From Membranipora membranacea (Eukaryota; Bryozoa; Gymnolaemata; Cheilostomatida; Membraniporidae): a DNA stretch of 64,000 bases. Positions 46,531-58,896 of this stretch are shown here, piece after piece. Location: NCBI GenBank assembly GCA_914767715.1, contig OU612067.1:14637001-14701000 (forward strand), given 5' to 3'. Position 1 is the stretch's first letter. Each line of letters begins with the position of its first letter. A program made the position numbers and the translations under genes. The notes under the pieces were generated by a model, which worked only from the letters and a program-made list of their open reading frames with translations, ran no database searches and was not told the DNA's origin.

Positions 46531-48738
46531 ATGTCATCCAGTAAGAGTAAGTCCAGGAGACACCACTCAGATAGCGAGGATGAGGACAGAAGGACATCTA
46601 AATCATCCGTGTTTGAGAGGCTAGGAGGTTCATCCAAAGGTGAGACCTTCATACGGATGTTTTAGTGAGTAATTTTAAGTCCCAGTAATGCATCTATTCC
46701 GGCCATTGAATAGTGTGTAAAACCTAGCAAACCCTGTCCTGTAGTGTGAAACATTTGCTCTTTATGCAGTATATTGTGAAAACGAAATATTTACCATGAC
46801 ACGTTCATTGCTACAGGTAAATATGATTAGAAAACTGTGACCATGATATTTAAGATCTCCTGTTAGGATTGAGTTCCCTCTATCTTGAAAAGTTGATTGT
46901 ATCTGCATTTCAGATCACAAGACGAGTTCAGGCAGTAAGCATGAATCATCAGAGAGAAGAGAGCGAGAAGACAATGAGAGGAGAGACCGAGAAAGAGATT
47001 ACAGAGATGACCGGGGCGGGAGTGGAGAAAGAGGCGGAGATAGGGGTAGATATGAAAACAGGGGTGGATCGAGGTTTGAAAATAGAGGAAGATTCGATAG
47101 ACCACAACCAAAGGTTCGTCCGTACTTCATAATCGGTATCAGTTTTCTACAAACAATACAAGTCAGATTGCCTTCAAAGTGCTTAGACGCTCAATCGTGC
47201 GGCTTAATTCAGTTGGTTTTCCATATTGAGCTAAATGGTCACATCAAGAAAACTGCAGCATCTAGAATGGTTTTATAAGAACATGAGGCACAGAGATCCA
47301 TTACTGAGTATTAATAATGGATTTTAAATGGCAGCAATGTAAAGAAAAACTGGTTTGCACCTTGAACATCTTATTGCAGCGAGAATCAGACAAGCGAGAC
47401 CCGTGCAAATTTTTATTCAAGAATGGATATTGTAATTACGGACCAAACTGTATATTCTACCATGATCGGGAGAGATATGAGAAAGAGTATCCTAATGCTG
47501 AAACCAGGTATGCTTAATTCTCTAGACTAGAATCTTGCCATTGAGGATGGATACACATGCTGCTATCACATGGACTGATAGTAGGGTGGGCAGGCAGGGT
47601 GTTGTAGTGGTTAGGATTCAAGCTTCTCAATCTGAGAATTGCAGGTTCGAATCCCGGTGGCTACCCATCCTGCTGAAGGAGGTGAGCTCTCCGGACAATA
47701 GCCTAGCTTGCCCACCCTTACATTGTACGAGGTTGCGCTTATTAGATGAGATCTTAATTATTTAATTAATGAAAGCATATTCTCATTGGCCCCGAAAGGA
47801 GCAATGAATAGCAATAAAGCCTCTATTTTTTTATTTGCTTTGTTTGTTCACCTGTGCTGAGCATCAGAGTTGGGATCATCCATATATGCTGTCTGATATG
47901 TATACTGCAGCTTGCTCACAAGAAATTAACACTGTCATTCTTTGTCCTGTCTATATTTTCCTGTTCAGACCACACAGAGAGTTAGACTCAGCACCTTGTA
48001 GGAGTGATAGAAGAGATAGCAACAGACCAAGAGACGAAAACAGGAGAGATGATCGAGACAGGAGCAGGAGGGACTACTCCTCATCTCCAGAAAGGGTGCG
48101 TATTTATTAATTTCGTTTCCTATTCCCCATATGTATCAGTACTGCATATAAACTTTGACTACATGGGGTGAATATAAACAGCTAAATATCAAGTAATCTC
48201 CTTATTAATGCTTGTAATTTGTTTTTTTATCACTTATAATATATTATTATGTTATAATATACAATATATTGTGCATGTTCATTTATATTAATAATACTAT
48301 TTTTTAACCCTAATTTAACATGCAAGGCAACTTCATAATTTTTTAGCAGAGTATGTGTACCAGCAACCTTTTTCTCACAACTTTTACAGTTAATAATAGT
48401 AATACAAAAAATCAATCAATATTATAATATATAATATAATATGTTATTATGTATCATTTGTTTCTTGTAATATGTTACTTTTTTACTGGTGGTCACAGAG
48501 GGAAGTTAGTGCTGACAGAGCTATAAAATCTACTATCACAGTCGCTCCTAAAGAGGACAGATATAGCAGTGATGAGCTAACAGATGTCGATGCATCCGAC
48601 CTTCAAACACTGGATGAGAAACTACAGAGATATAAAGAGCTGGCAAGCAAACAGAGCATCGGGGTAAGCCATATAGTTATCATATTTTTTATATATATAT
48701 ATAACTTTTTTTATTTCATCTATATTTATAACTTATAT

Positions 48739-48769
<31 letters not shown>

Positions 48770-51700
48770 ATAAATCTCTATGGAGTAAGATCTCATCAAA
48801 TTCTCTGTAATGGCCTTACATATTCGGAGTATTCAACTATTTAATAGTTGGCCTTTCCGCACATATCTGAGCTAGTGAAATTTGTGTAAGGGTGTCATAT
48901 GTTGATAAGTGACGAAACTAATATTACAATATCAGTTGACAGAAACATATCCATTAGTCTCAAAAGATAACAAAGTGCATCATCATTAGCACATCACATG
49001 AGGTCAACCATTGAATAAGGCTACATGTACGGTAATATCTTGAATAAGTGACATGAATTCTCAAAATCATATCATCTGTGAATTCGGGAAAACCATCCCC
49101 AATTGTATCACATATTATATTCATATATCTTGCTTTTTATTTTATAGAATCCCTCCGCCTCTAAAAGATCAGGACCAAGAACCCCTTCTCCTGAACCGTA
49201 AGCTATTGTTCAATATTCCCCTAATGTGTCTCTTCATTGGCATGTACTATGTATAAATATGTGACGTTGAGGACTCCTAAATATTTGTGTATTCCTAATG
49301 CCATCATATCATTGGTTGATTTTTGCGTTGCGCATATTTGCTCGAAGCCCTGGTGTATCATGTCTTTTGCAAACAAAGGATTTAACGCTTATGATGTTTA
49401 CTTTTACTGTAAAGGGAGCCAGAACCTTCTGAGAGTAAACCCAAACTCATGAAGAAGAAAGGAAAGAAGAAGCCAGCGCCATCTAGTGGGGAGGAGCCGG
49501 TTAAAAAGAGGAAAAAGTAAGATAAGATAAAGTGACAGTCCTACTAGGCCATGTTTGGTATGGTTTCAAAGATCTCAGGCTGAAAAATCATTAGGGCATA
49601 TGAAATAAAACAGCCTGTGAACCTAATTTCAGTAAAACTGCTGCAAAGTCTGAAAATTTGGATCATAGTAGATCATAGTGATCCATTGCCTCCCCCTGAC
49701 CACTATGATCCTTGCTAAAATAATTGAAAAAAACTAATTATAATTTTCCACAATTTTCATTTTTTTATTATTTTTATTTGCCCTATGAACTCACAATATT
49801 TGATTTACTGGGGTAATATATCCACTTTTCTAATAGGACTGACCCTTTAAGATTGACTTATTTGGTAACAATAGTCAATAACATATTATTACAACGATGG
49901 AGTAGGAATGTCTCTGCTGTTTAAAATCTTGATGCTAACCAGTACAAAGCTATTTAAAAATCTATTGGTTCTAACTTTCTGTAAAAGGTATTGCAATCTT
50001 AAGCTTCCATCCTCTATATATGAGTCTACTTGGTGCTCAATAAATTGAGTCGATATTCACAAACAGATGTTACCATCAATTGTAGAAAACAAACAGCTTG
50101 CTCCGGACCAATTTCAGTTTTAAATTAATAACCTTAACCGCTTACTGATTACCATGTGTGTGAAATAATAAAAGGAAAGTGCTAGTTAAGTAGATAAATG
50201 TCTGGTTGTGAACCAAGCGCTGCTTCCCTGATAATATGAGACATATACTAATGTATTTAACAGGGTTGTGGAGACTAAGAAGAAAGCAAAGAGAAGTTCA
50301 TCAGTAGAATCGAATCAGGCTGAAGAGGGTGTAGATAAAAAGAAGAAGAAGCTCAAATCAGGGTAAGTAAGAAAAATGAATCTATCACTCTTGATTTATG
50401 ACAAAAAAAATTGCTCAGTTTGTAAGTGCGCTTGCACTCTGAATGTTTTGGAAATCTAAAGATTAAATCATTTTGCAGTCTCCTGTAAACTGAGAGCAAC
50501 TTAGTGCTGAATATGCTGTTGAGGTACTTTTATTTCTCAGTTTTTCAGATACAGAGCTTGGAATATTAAAGACTACCCAACGTCCAAATCAGGTTATAGT
50601 CAGGCAGTTGGTTAATAACTTATGATAAAGTTGTGTCACAGTCTCCCGGAAGTGATTGCTTCCTGTGTTGCACATGCGGTAGACTGTGACATCATAATGC
50701 AGAGAATGGGTGTTACCTTCCCTTATGGAAGGCACTTTCCCACTATTAATAATTCATGTAGAGCATTGAGTTTTTTTACCATGCAAATCTGACACAACTT
50801 TATCAAAAATAACTGCCTGACTATAACATGCTTTGGTTTTTGGGGTAGTCGTTAACTAGTAGTGGTTACTCTCATGCCGGATACAGATGGGAGTTTGAAT
50901 TTCTCTTGGGCACTGCTTTGGCACATCTTTGCTGTCAATCCTAAGCACAACCCTTTGTTTGAATGTAGGTCATTGGATATGACGACATGATTGATATGCT
51001 AACATCGGAATGTTTCTTTTATTATAGTGAAAAGGTCAAAGCAGGTTCTAAAGTGATGAAGAAAAAATCTAAATCAAAAGCTGAGTAAGTTTCGCTTCAT
51101 CGACCCATCTTAACATTGTATTTTGAGATGTATATGATTTGTTAAACAGGATTTAAATAAAAATAATATGTGGCCTGTGACACATTATATTCCGAACACA
51201 AACTATTTTTTTAATTGCCTATCGACAGGTTTTCTACTCGTAGTAATAAGGAGTTATCTCCAACTAAATAAAAGTGCAGGAGAAGACAATCGCAATAAAA
51301 TATTGGATATTTCACAGTGAAGTTATCAGGCGTGAATCAGTATGTATATGATAGACAATCCAAGGCTGGAGTTGAGTTATGATGATCATGTATTATTCTG
51401 GAAATGTCAGCTTTATTTTATAAATTTCATTTATAGAGTTGAAGGTAAAGGGAAGTCAGAGGTGACTCGAGTGGAGAGAAGCCCAGAAGAGAGAAAGTCC
51501 AGATCGGACGAAACTCAGTCTAAAAGGTGATCACTAAGACTTTTAGTTTAGTAATATGAGGGATGTGAGTAATGTAATGGAAGACAAATTCAGTCTGGGA
51601 ATGAAAGGAAAAGTTACAAGTAAATGTAGATCAAGCTTATGTTTACTAATATGATAAGACATAAGAAGGGTTGAGATTAATGGAATACTAAATTAAACAG

Positions 51701-54700
51701 GGAATGAGGGGAAAAGTTGCAAGTAAATGCAGATCGAATTCAAGCTTTTGATGACTTGTGCTGCAATCGCTACACGAGTGAATCAAGGCGACAAGGAGAT
51801 GCAACAGCCTTATATTTACAAATTTATGTTATCGCAGTAGTAGAGAGTTATCCCCTCCTGTCAAATAGTGATTCCTCTCCAACAACAAATAGGATGTCAG
51901 CAATCTAGGTCGAACTCCTTGGTTGTATTATTGATTCAAATTTTGACTCAGGTTAAAGTGCTCATAGTTCTCCAAATATTCAGCTTTATCAAAAACTTCT
52001 CAATCCACAATTGAATAAACAACAAATGTTTTTAAGTAGGCGTTCAGAGAGCAGAGAGCCGGCCGCTAACAGTGAGAAGAAGAGATCCCGCTCTGCTAGC
52101 AGCTCCTCATCAGGCTCTAGTAGGAGTGCATCCAGATCTCCAACTCCTCAAGAGAAACCATCCAGATCTACTAAACGTCACTCGGGTAATTTTTTACATT
52201 CTGTGTTATCAGATAAATATTATCCACTACTAACACATGTTTGAATTATCCCGTATCAATTTGTTCATTTTCCTGATTTGATGTGTTATATTTTGGCATA
52301 CTGCTATTGGGTTGCTGTGCTGTCTGGAATATACTTAGACAACTGAAACTCATGCAGGAGTAGGAGTGGCTCAGCCGGTTAGAGCACCGTTCCTTTAGCA
52401 TGCAAATGTTGAAGGTTGCGGGTTTGACTACAGGGGTTTAGTTGGCCCCTAGGTGTGATCCAACCTGCCTGCCAACAGAGAGCAACTTGGCCCATGCTTT
52501 GGGATGTGGCAAGTTGATATTAAAGAACCATTTTGTTTTAATCAACCAGTACTGAGACAGTTTTTTTAAATAGAATCCCAATCATCGGACTCATTTGAAC
52601 AAATGTACGCCTGTCTCTTTGGACAACCAATCAGCAGTACCTCTAAAACTTTTGTCCGATCCTAGATGCAGATAGAAGATCTCGTTCCCCCTCCGCTGAC
52701 CGCAGATCACATCGAGATGAAGGTGCAAGGGCTGAGCCAGATCGGGGTAGGGATGAGCAGGATCGTAGCAGGGGGGAAGAGGAGCGTAGAGATGATCACA
52801 GCAGAGATGAAAGGGGTGAAAGGTCAGACAGTAGACGAGGAGAGGATAGACGCGGGGAGGAGAGACGAGAGGACGATCGATCTCGAGATGAGAGGAGGGA
52901 CAGGGATAACAGGTATATATAAGCTTGTGTGCTGCACCTTGATCATGTATTGATGTTGATGTTGATGTTGTTGTTGATATTGATAATGATATCATTAAAT
53001 GATAAATCATGCAACTAGTAACAATCAGAGGGGGAGTAGCTTCGAAATCAGTCACAAAGAACCAATATGCTTGACTTTTATGTATGTATGATACTTAAAA
53101 TTCTTATCAGCAGTCCTATAAATGGCAACATGCATTGATCTTTAGGCCTAAAGAGCGTTCTCCTGGTGAGCGCCAGGAAGTAAGACGAGAAGAAAGACGT
53201 GATGACAGGCGAGATGAGAGAAGGGAGGAAAGATCTCGAGTAGATGACAGAGATGGTAGGAGGGAATACCCTTCAGCAACAAGAGGTCGTGATGATGAGA
53301 CCAGGTATGGTAATAATATAAAAAAAATTAACCGATAAATTACTGTCCTGCTGGCTTAATGTGACATCAAGCTTCAAACTTGGGGCTTCCAAACTGATAT
53401 ATTGTCTTAATGTGTTTACAGACCACCACGAGGAGGGCGTGAGGATGATCGTGAGAGGGAGAGAGAGAGAGAGAGAAGAGATGATAGGGAGAGGTATGAC
53501 AACAGAGATAAAAGAGATGAGCGACGCGACGATAGACGTGATGAAAGACGCGACGACAGACGTGACGATCAACGCGACGACAGGCGCGATGACAGGCGTG
53601 ACGACAGGAGAGATGAGAGAAGAGACAGATATCCAGATGACAGGGAAAAGGTAGGAGGTAGCATATAGACATCCATATCACACTGACATCAATATTACAC
53701 TATCATGATGTGTATCTCTGATTGTTAGTGTCAATTCAGTATCAGTGCCAATTATGTACCCACCCCTAACTGATCAAATTGAACACGGGCTGTTACACCA
53801 AATTCCTTGTGATGGTACTCATACTAAAGGAATTGGTTCGCTCTCTATCGATCAGAGATATACATGCAACAGTATACAGGTATCATTTGATCACTGTGCA
53901 TCCATATGTGAGTAAACATTCATGGCATGCAGGAATCTGATTAAATGCATCTTTTTGTGATCTTTATGAATGTTAAGCTGATAAATTCTAATGAAGAATA
54001 ACTCCAAAATAATAATGAAATCTACAACTTCCCAAAGGTGTGGTTTCATCATGCACAATCAATTTCCAATTTTTTTCTGATGATATTATTATTAATATTT
54101 CATTATTATTATATTATGTTAGATAGAGAATGTACGCAGATCGTGGGCGGGAAAGGGAGGAGAAGTTTGCTGCAGGAGGCCGACCTAGCCCTAGGCCTTC
54201 TGGTCACAGTCCACATCACAAGGATGATAGAGGACGCCCGCCAAGTCCAGGTGATAGAAGAGGAGACAGGAGAACCCCGCCGAGAACAAGGTCACCAGGT
54301 GACAAAAGATTACCTGTTAGCCCGGGATATGGCAGGTGAGCTAGAAAATCAAATTTAAACCACTCTCATCCATGCTTACAATACTGGCAAATAAGTTAGG
54401 TTGAAACTTGGATTATACTTTTTTGCAATTAGATAATTAGCTGAATTCGAAATTTGCTCATTATCAACCTTTTGTCATAAATTCTGTTGGAGCACAAAAA
54501 AATGTCTTTGAAATTAATGCATAATATTATTTGTTTCTAATTGAGGGAATTTTCTTTATCAGCGCTAAAAAAAGTTCTACTTTCATCATGGGTAGGGCAC
54601 TTGTCCAATAGAAATTTCTGCATCAAATCACCTTCTTTTTCATTTGACTCCCACAATTGGCTAACAGACATCAAATCCAAATAAATTATCTGAATCTGGA

Positions 54701-57700
54701 ATGCTTATGTACTAATCCTTGTAGGGGCCCGGGTGATTATAGGGGCGGTAGAGATTATCCCCCTCCTGGAATGCCTGGACCCGGCCCTGATGGTTATTAT
54801 GACAGAGAAAGACCTCCTTATCCTCACTTTGATGGCCCTGACAGGGGTGGATTTAGAGGTAAGTCTAACATTTTATCAAGTTTTCCTGAATTTGTAGTTG
54901 CTTTATTAACTATATGAAAGTCTCTATGCATGTATGTTATATTATGTTATGTTATGTTATATTATGTTATATTATGTTATATTATGTCATATTATGAAAT
55001 TATTCCGTTATGATGTAAATTATTTCAGGTCGAGGTAGGGGCGGATATGGAGACAGGCCACCCCCTGATCGCATGCCATATGGAAGGTATGGTGGAGGAC
55101 CACCCCCTCCAGGAGACCACTACGGAGGTCCACCCCCTCCTCATGATGACAGATATGGCGGCCCTGACGATAGAGGGGGTTACAGAGGTGGATACAGAGG
55201 CAGAGGCACGTGGAGGGGGCGAGGCAGAGGAAGAGGAGGTAAAAATATGTTTATTTTAATTCTCAGTTGCTATGATGTTTTGTCATATACATTCCTTTCT
55301 ATAGTGGAACAGATTTTTATTTTGTAATTATTTTGGCAGCCCATCTACTACATTTTCTTTTCGGAGTTAGTGAGAATCACAATGTTTGGCTTCGTCCTAA
55401 GACTGTCGAATAAAGGTGCCTTGAGGCCGTTGCCAACCATATATGGTGCCAAGTTGCTCTCAGTTTGTAGACGTTTACACATGTTTCAAATATTTTCTGT
55501 AGGATATGGTGGGCATGATGGACCAGGGTATCCTGATGGTCCACCACACTACGATGATCGTCATCCCGCTGATGACAGAGGTCCTCGATATAAGAGGGAC
55601 CGCAGTCCACCCCCTCGTGATCGGGAGTCTGATAGGGTGGAGAGGGTCGGCTCACCAGACAGGAAGAGACAGAGGAATGAGTCAGACAGGAGAAGTCGCT
55701 CCAGAGAGAGGGAACGAGATAGGGAGGTTTGTGCCGTGCTCTAATGCGACAAGCAGGAAATTATACTTGCAACTCATAATATTTGAATTTGTTAGGATTT
55801 CCAATTCCGTGTATTCAACAATATTAAACCAGGTTACTCAGATTTGTGAACATTGTAGATTATCATGCTCATTCAGGTTTATTGTTCACAGGATCATTGT
55901 CAGCAGACGTTGATGAAACTTTTAGAGTAGGGTAGTTGTTACTATCATGTGCTTTTGTGCTGCTCTATTCTCACAGTTATAGGTCAGTGGCTTGATGAAA
56001 GATCCGGTGTAGGGTAGCTGTTGATATTTTTAGGCTATCATGTGCATTCAGACTTTTGTCACTAGTACATCGTCAGCAGACCAAGACTAAATGCCAATTT
56101 TCTCACTTTTCATTTGTCAAAAGCTTCAGCTGTGCTTCCTATGATTTCATAATATGTCATTCGTGTGAACATGAACATGTTGAATGTTCTAGAGACGCGG
56201 TGGAAGTGACTTTGGTAGATCACCGAGAACTCGCAGGGAGACCGATACACCTGGTCAGTAATTATTGTGTTCTGTACGATTTGCTTTCCTCACAAAATTT
56301 ATCATTTACATACCAATTCAGTAAACACCATTATAATAAAGATTTTATTCTGAAACAATTGAATTACCCTATAAAATCATTTAAAGAATGTCCCAACCTA
56401 ATCCAAGGTAGCAAAACTAGATATTCGACAGCTTGCTGTGTGCACTGTGATTGCATAATCGAAGCATCGGTAGGTTGTCTATTCGGTAAAGCCCATATCT
56501 TGTGAGCAGATGGTGCAATAATGTTATAAAACAATACTTGCTGAGTATACTAACAAAGACTATTTTTCTCTACAATTAGAGAAAGGTAGAAATCGAGATA
56601 TGAGAGATTCTCTGTCAGCTAAAGACGACAGTGCCGATCAGCAGCAGAATAAGCCTGACACTGTCGTGACAGATGCTGACTCGCAGGAGAAACCAACCGC
56701 TGATAAAGCCGCAACATCGGCAGAGACTGAGGACCTGGAGCAAAACAAGGAGGAGGTGGCTGTCACTGGTAAGTTCTTATATTGTGCACCCATTTTGTTG
56801 TGTTTTATGAGACTTTGATCTGATTGCACGACCTTCTCTGTTAAAAAAAGTCATTTGACTAGGAGTGGCACTGTGGAACTCCACAGCAGTTGAAAGAAGG
56901 GAGTTTTTTGGTATTGACATGATATTTTGTTTATGATCTTCCTCTGCATCTACCTGATATCATATCTGTGTCTATGGTGAATACCATCAGTTGTTTACTG
57001 CATCCTGACATGCTTGATTCTTATTGGACAGATGTAGTGGGTATTCTGGATGTTGATTGGCAGTCACTTATGTCTACGAACACAGCGATGAAGCCCAAAC
57101 CCTCCTCGTCCACAGACGCCCTCGAGCGATTCTCTCCTGCCAATATACTCAGTAGAATAGGAATATCGAAGAAATATGCAGGCCAGGAAAGAGTAGACAA
57201 GGTTCAGAATCTTCTAAACCAACACAATGGTGGGTCACTATCACCACAGACATCAGCATTTAACAATAATGTATAGTAGACCACATGATTTACTGTTGGT
57301 CCATTGTATTCAAGGTCATCTAAATGGTACAATAAGTATCAGGTGCATATTGTACATCCAAATTATGGCTATAACTTTTACCGGACTCGAGTATATGTGC
57401 AGCTTCTACCAGTTTAGTACTTAGGGATTGCCATATCCCTTTTAGACCCAATCAGCTCTTGTATCTGTTCACATGGTTTGGTAATTGCGGTAAACATATG
57501 TCGCTCACATGTTTGATTTGCAGTTATTGGAAAACGTCTTCCCACTTGCTTCAAATTGCATACACCGCAATTGCCATTCCATCTGAGAAAGTTTTATAGT
57601 TGCGTATATGATTGTATATGTGTCGTAGCCGGAAGCCTGAGAGATGATTTAGGAGAGTTACACATACGTAAGGTACGAGAGGAGACCCAGAGGAGTGATC

Positions 57701-58431
57701 TGTTTAAGTCTATCGGCTCGTATAGAAAAGCTTTAATAGCCAGCCGAGATATCAGAATGAGAAGGCTGGCTAACTATATGAACCCTGTGAGTAAATATTG
57801 CAGCCTCAATTAACACATAAGTTCTTCTATTATATCTCTGACTAAGGATTTAACAACATGTCTCTGGTATGTTATGCTAAACTCATTTGAAATAACTACT
57901 AGAAGTTAAAAAACACAACTCACTCTAAAACTATCTGCCCTCAACTTGAAGTGTCGCTGTATTGTTTTGTATTGACCAGATCGAAGTCAGTTCAAACGAA
58001 AAGCAATACGGTTACAAGGCTGGTTGGACCAGTTGCCATAAGCTCTGTTGCTATTGAGAGGTCCTATCCAATCTTCACAGTTAAATTATCAGGAGTTACC
58101 TCTTAATGAAAGAAAATCGTGGATGATGCTTAAACACATGTCTTCCTGATATGGTAAATGCCTGCCATAGGCCTAAAAGTATGAGAAATTCAAACTGGAA
58201 ATTCATGCCTGCACAAATTTATGCCTGCACTCAGTTACAGTCCACAGGCTGCTCCTGACCTTTTGACTGATCTCTTCCTGTAATAACCGGACAGTATTTT
58301 TTTTCTTGCAGACTGAGAACTTGGTGACATTACCATCATACAATACACAGAACGTGGACAGGGATCTACTAAAACAAGGACTTAAATTGTTAACTGGTAA
58401 AATTCCTGAACTAGTGACTGCGCCATCATAG
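46531..58431 (+). CDS. ZC3H13: ZC3H13-like protein (m6A writer complex scaffold), 23 exons
   Basis: Nuclear RE/RS-rich protein of the MACOM part of the m6A methyltransferase complex (Flacc in Drosophila). Exons: 46531-46639, 46914-47113, 47380-47507, 47969-48095, 48499-48663, 49148-49197, 49415-49516, 50264-50362, 51028-51084, 51437-51526, 52040-52185, 52666-52912, 53146-53304, 53422-53650, 54127-54335, 54725-54858, 55029-55238, 55503-55726, 56193-56253, 56580-56768, 57032-57229, 57629-57786, 58312-58431. The sum is 3411 nt (1136 aa plus stop) with all phases matching. Landmarks: N-terminal SSVFERLG; one CCCH finger C-x8-C-x5-C-x3-H in exon 3; long Arg-Asp/Arg-Glu and Lys-rich tracts; a PG/RGG-rich stretch (exons 15-17); and a conserved C-terminus (DVDWQSLM, FSPANILSRIGISKKYAG, DDLGELHIRK). 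ATG at 46531 follows ttgcag, so a 5' UTR exon is likely. The vertebrate protein is longer. AATAAA occurs near 58536. Confidence 0.82.
47575..47815 (+). repeat. tRNA-derived SINE in ZC3H13 intron 3
   Basis: A box A-like GTAGTGGTTAGGATTC and box B GGTTCGAATCCCGG at tRNA-like spacing begin the element. A non-tRNA body follows, ending in an A/T-rich tail (gcaataaagcctc). It lies wholly inside the intron. It is a different family from the SINE at 52358. Confidence 0.65.
48230..48460. repeat. AT-rich low-complexity intron stretches
   Basis: Runs of tataatat-type sequence here, and again near 48690-48770, lie in ZC3H13 introns. Open frames across them are not coding. Confidence 0.7.
52358..52545 (+). 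repeat. tRNA-derived SINE in ZC3H13 intron 11, family of 5137-5342
   Basis: Box A GTGGCTCAGCCGGTTAGAGC and box B-like GCGGGTTTGACTACAGG head the element. The body shares the cccctaggtgtgatcc and tgggatgtggcaag blocks with the inverted copy at 5137. Confidence 0.75.
54925..55000. repeat. (ttatgttata)n-type microsatellite
   Basis: Tandem atgttat/attatgtt units in the intron before the exon at 55029. No gene content. Confidence 0.85.
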
Positions 58432-58530
58432 ATGTTCACTTCATCAATCCTAAGGAAAAGAAGCATGTAAGGAAAGTCTCTAGTCTGTAAAGAGGATGAA
58501 GTTTTCAACTGTATAATCTGTATTATATTA

Positions 58531-58760
58531 GGTGTAAATAAAGAACTGACATACATATACAGAAATTTTAAATAATCCACCTGGTGGGATGACCTATTTT
58601 ACGTAACTCATCTCAGAAATGGGTTTCTGAAACTAGTTCCATAGTTTTAATGTGATGTAATTGTATCAATAATAATGTGAAGACATCTTCCATAAAAAAT
58701 GAAAAGCATACTATGTAAATTTATTGAGTCAAAAGTGTATTGTCTAGGTGTAATAAACAA
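58531..58760 (+). promoter_or_regulatory. Candidate polyadenylation signals, ZC3H13-like gene
   Basis: AATAAA hexamers occur near 58536 (gtaaataaagaac) and 58750 (gtaataaac) downstream of the stop at 58431. On the minus strand, a CCDC12 signal (inverse of tttatt) is near 58718, so the two 3' ends may overlap. Confidence 0.5.
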
Positions 58761-58896
58761 ATGTGACAACCATATTTTGCCTTTTCTCTTCATGTGCAAG
58801 ACAAGTTGGAGCCTTTAAAATATGGTAAACAACAAATCTAGCTTCATTTACAGCTCAGTTGTTTTGATTATATACATGTACATAACATATTGATAT

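Noticed and set aside
52591-53681. Minus-strand frames opposite the ZC3H13 exons (His/Tyr/Cys-rich)
   Set aside because: They mirror the Arg-Asp repeat codons of the plus-strand exons and have no splice support.
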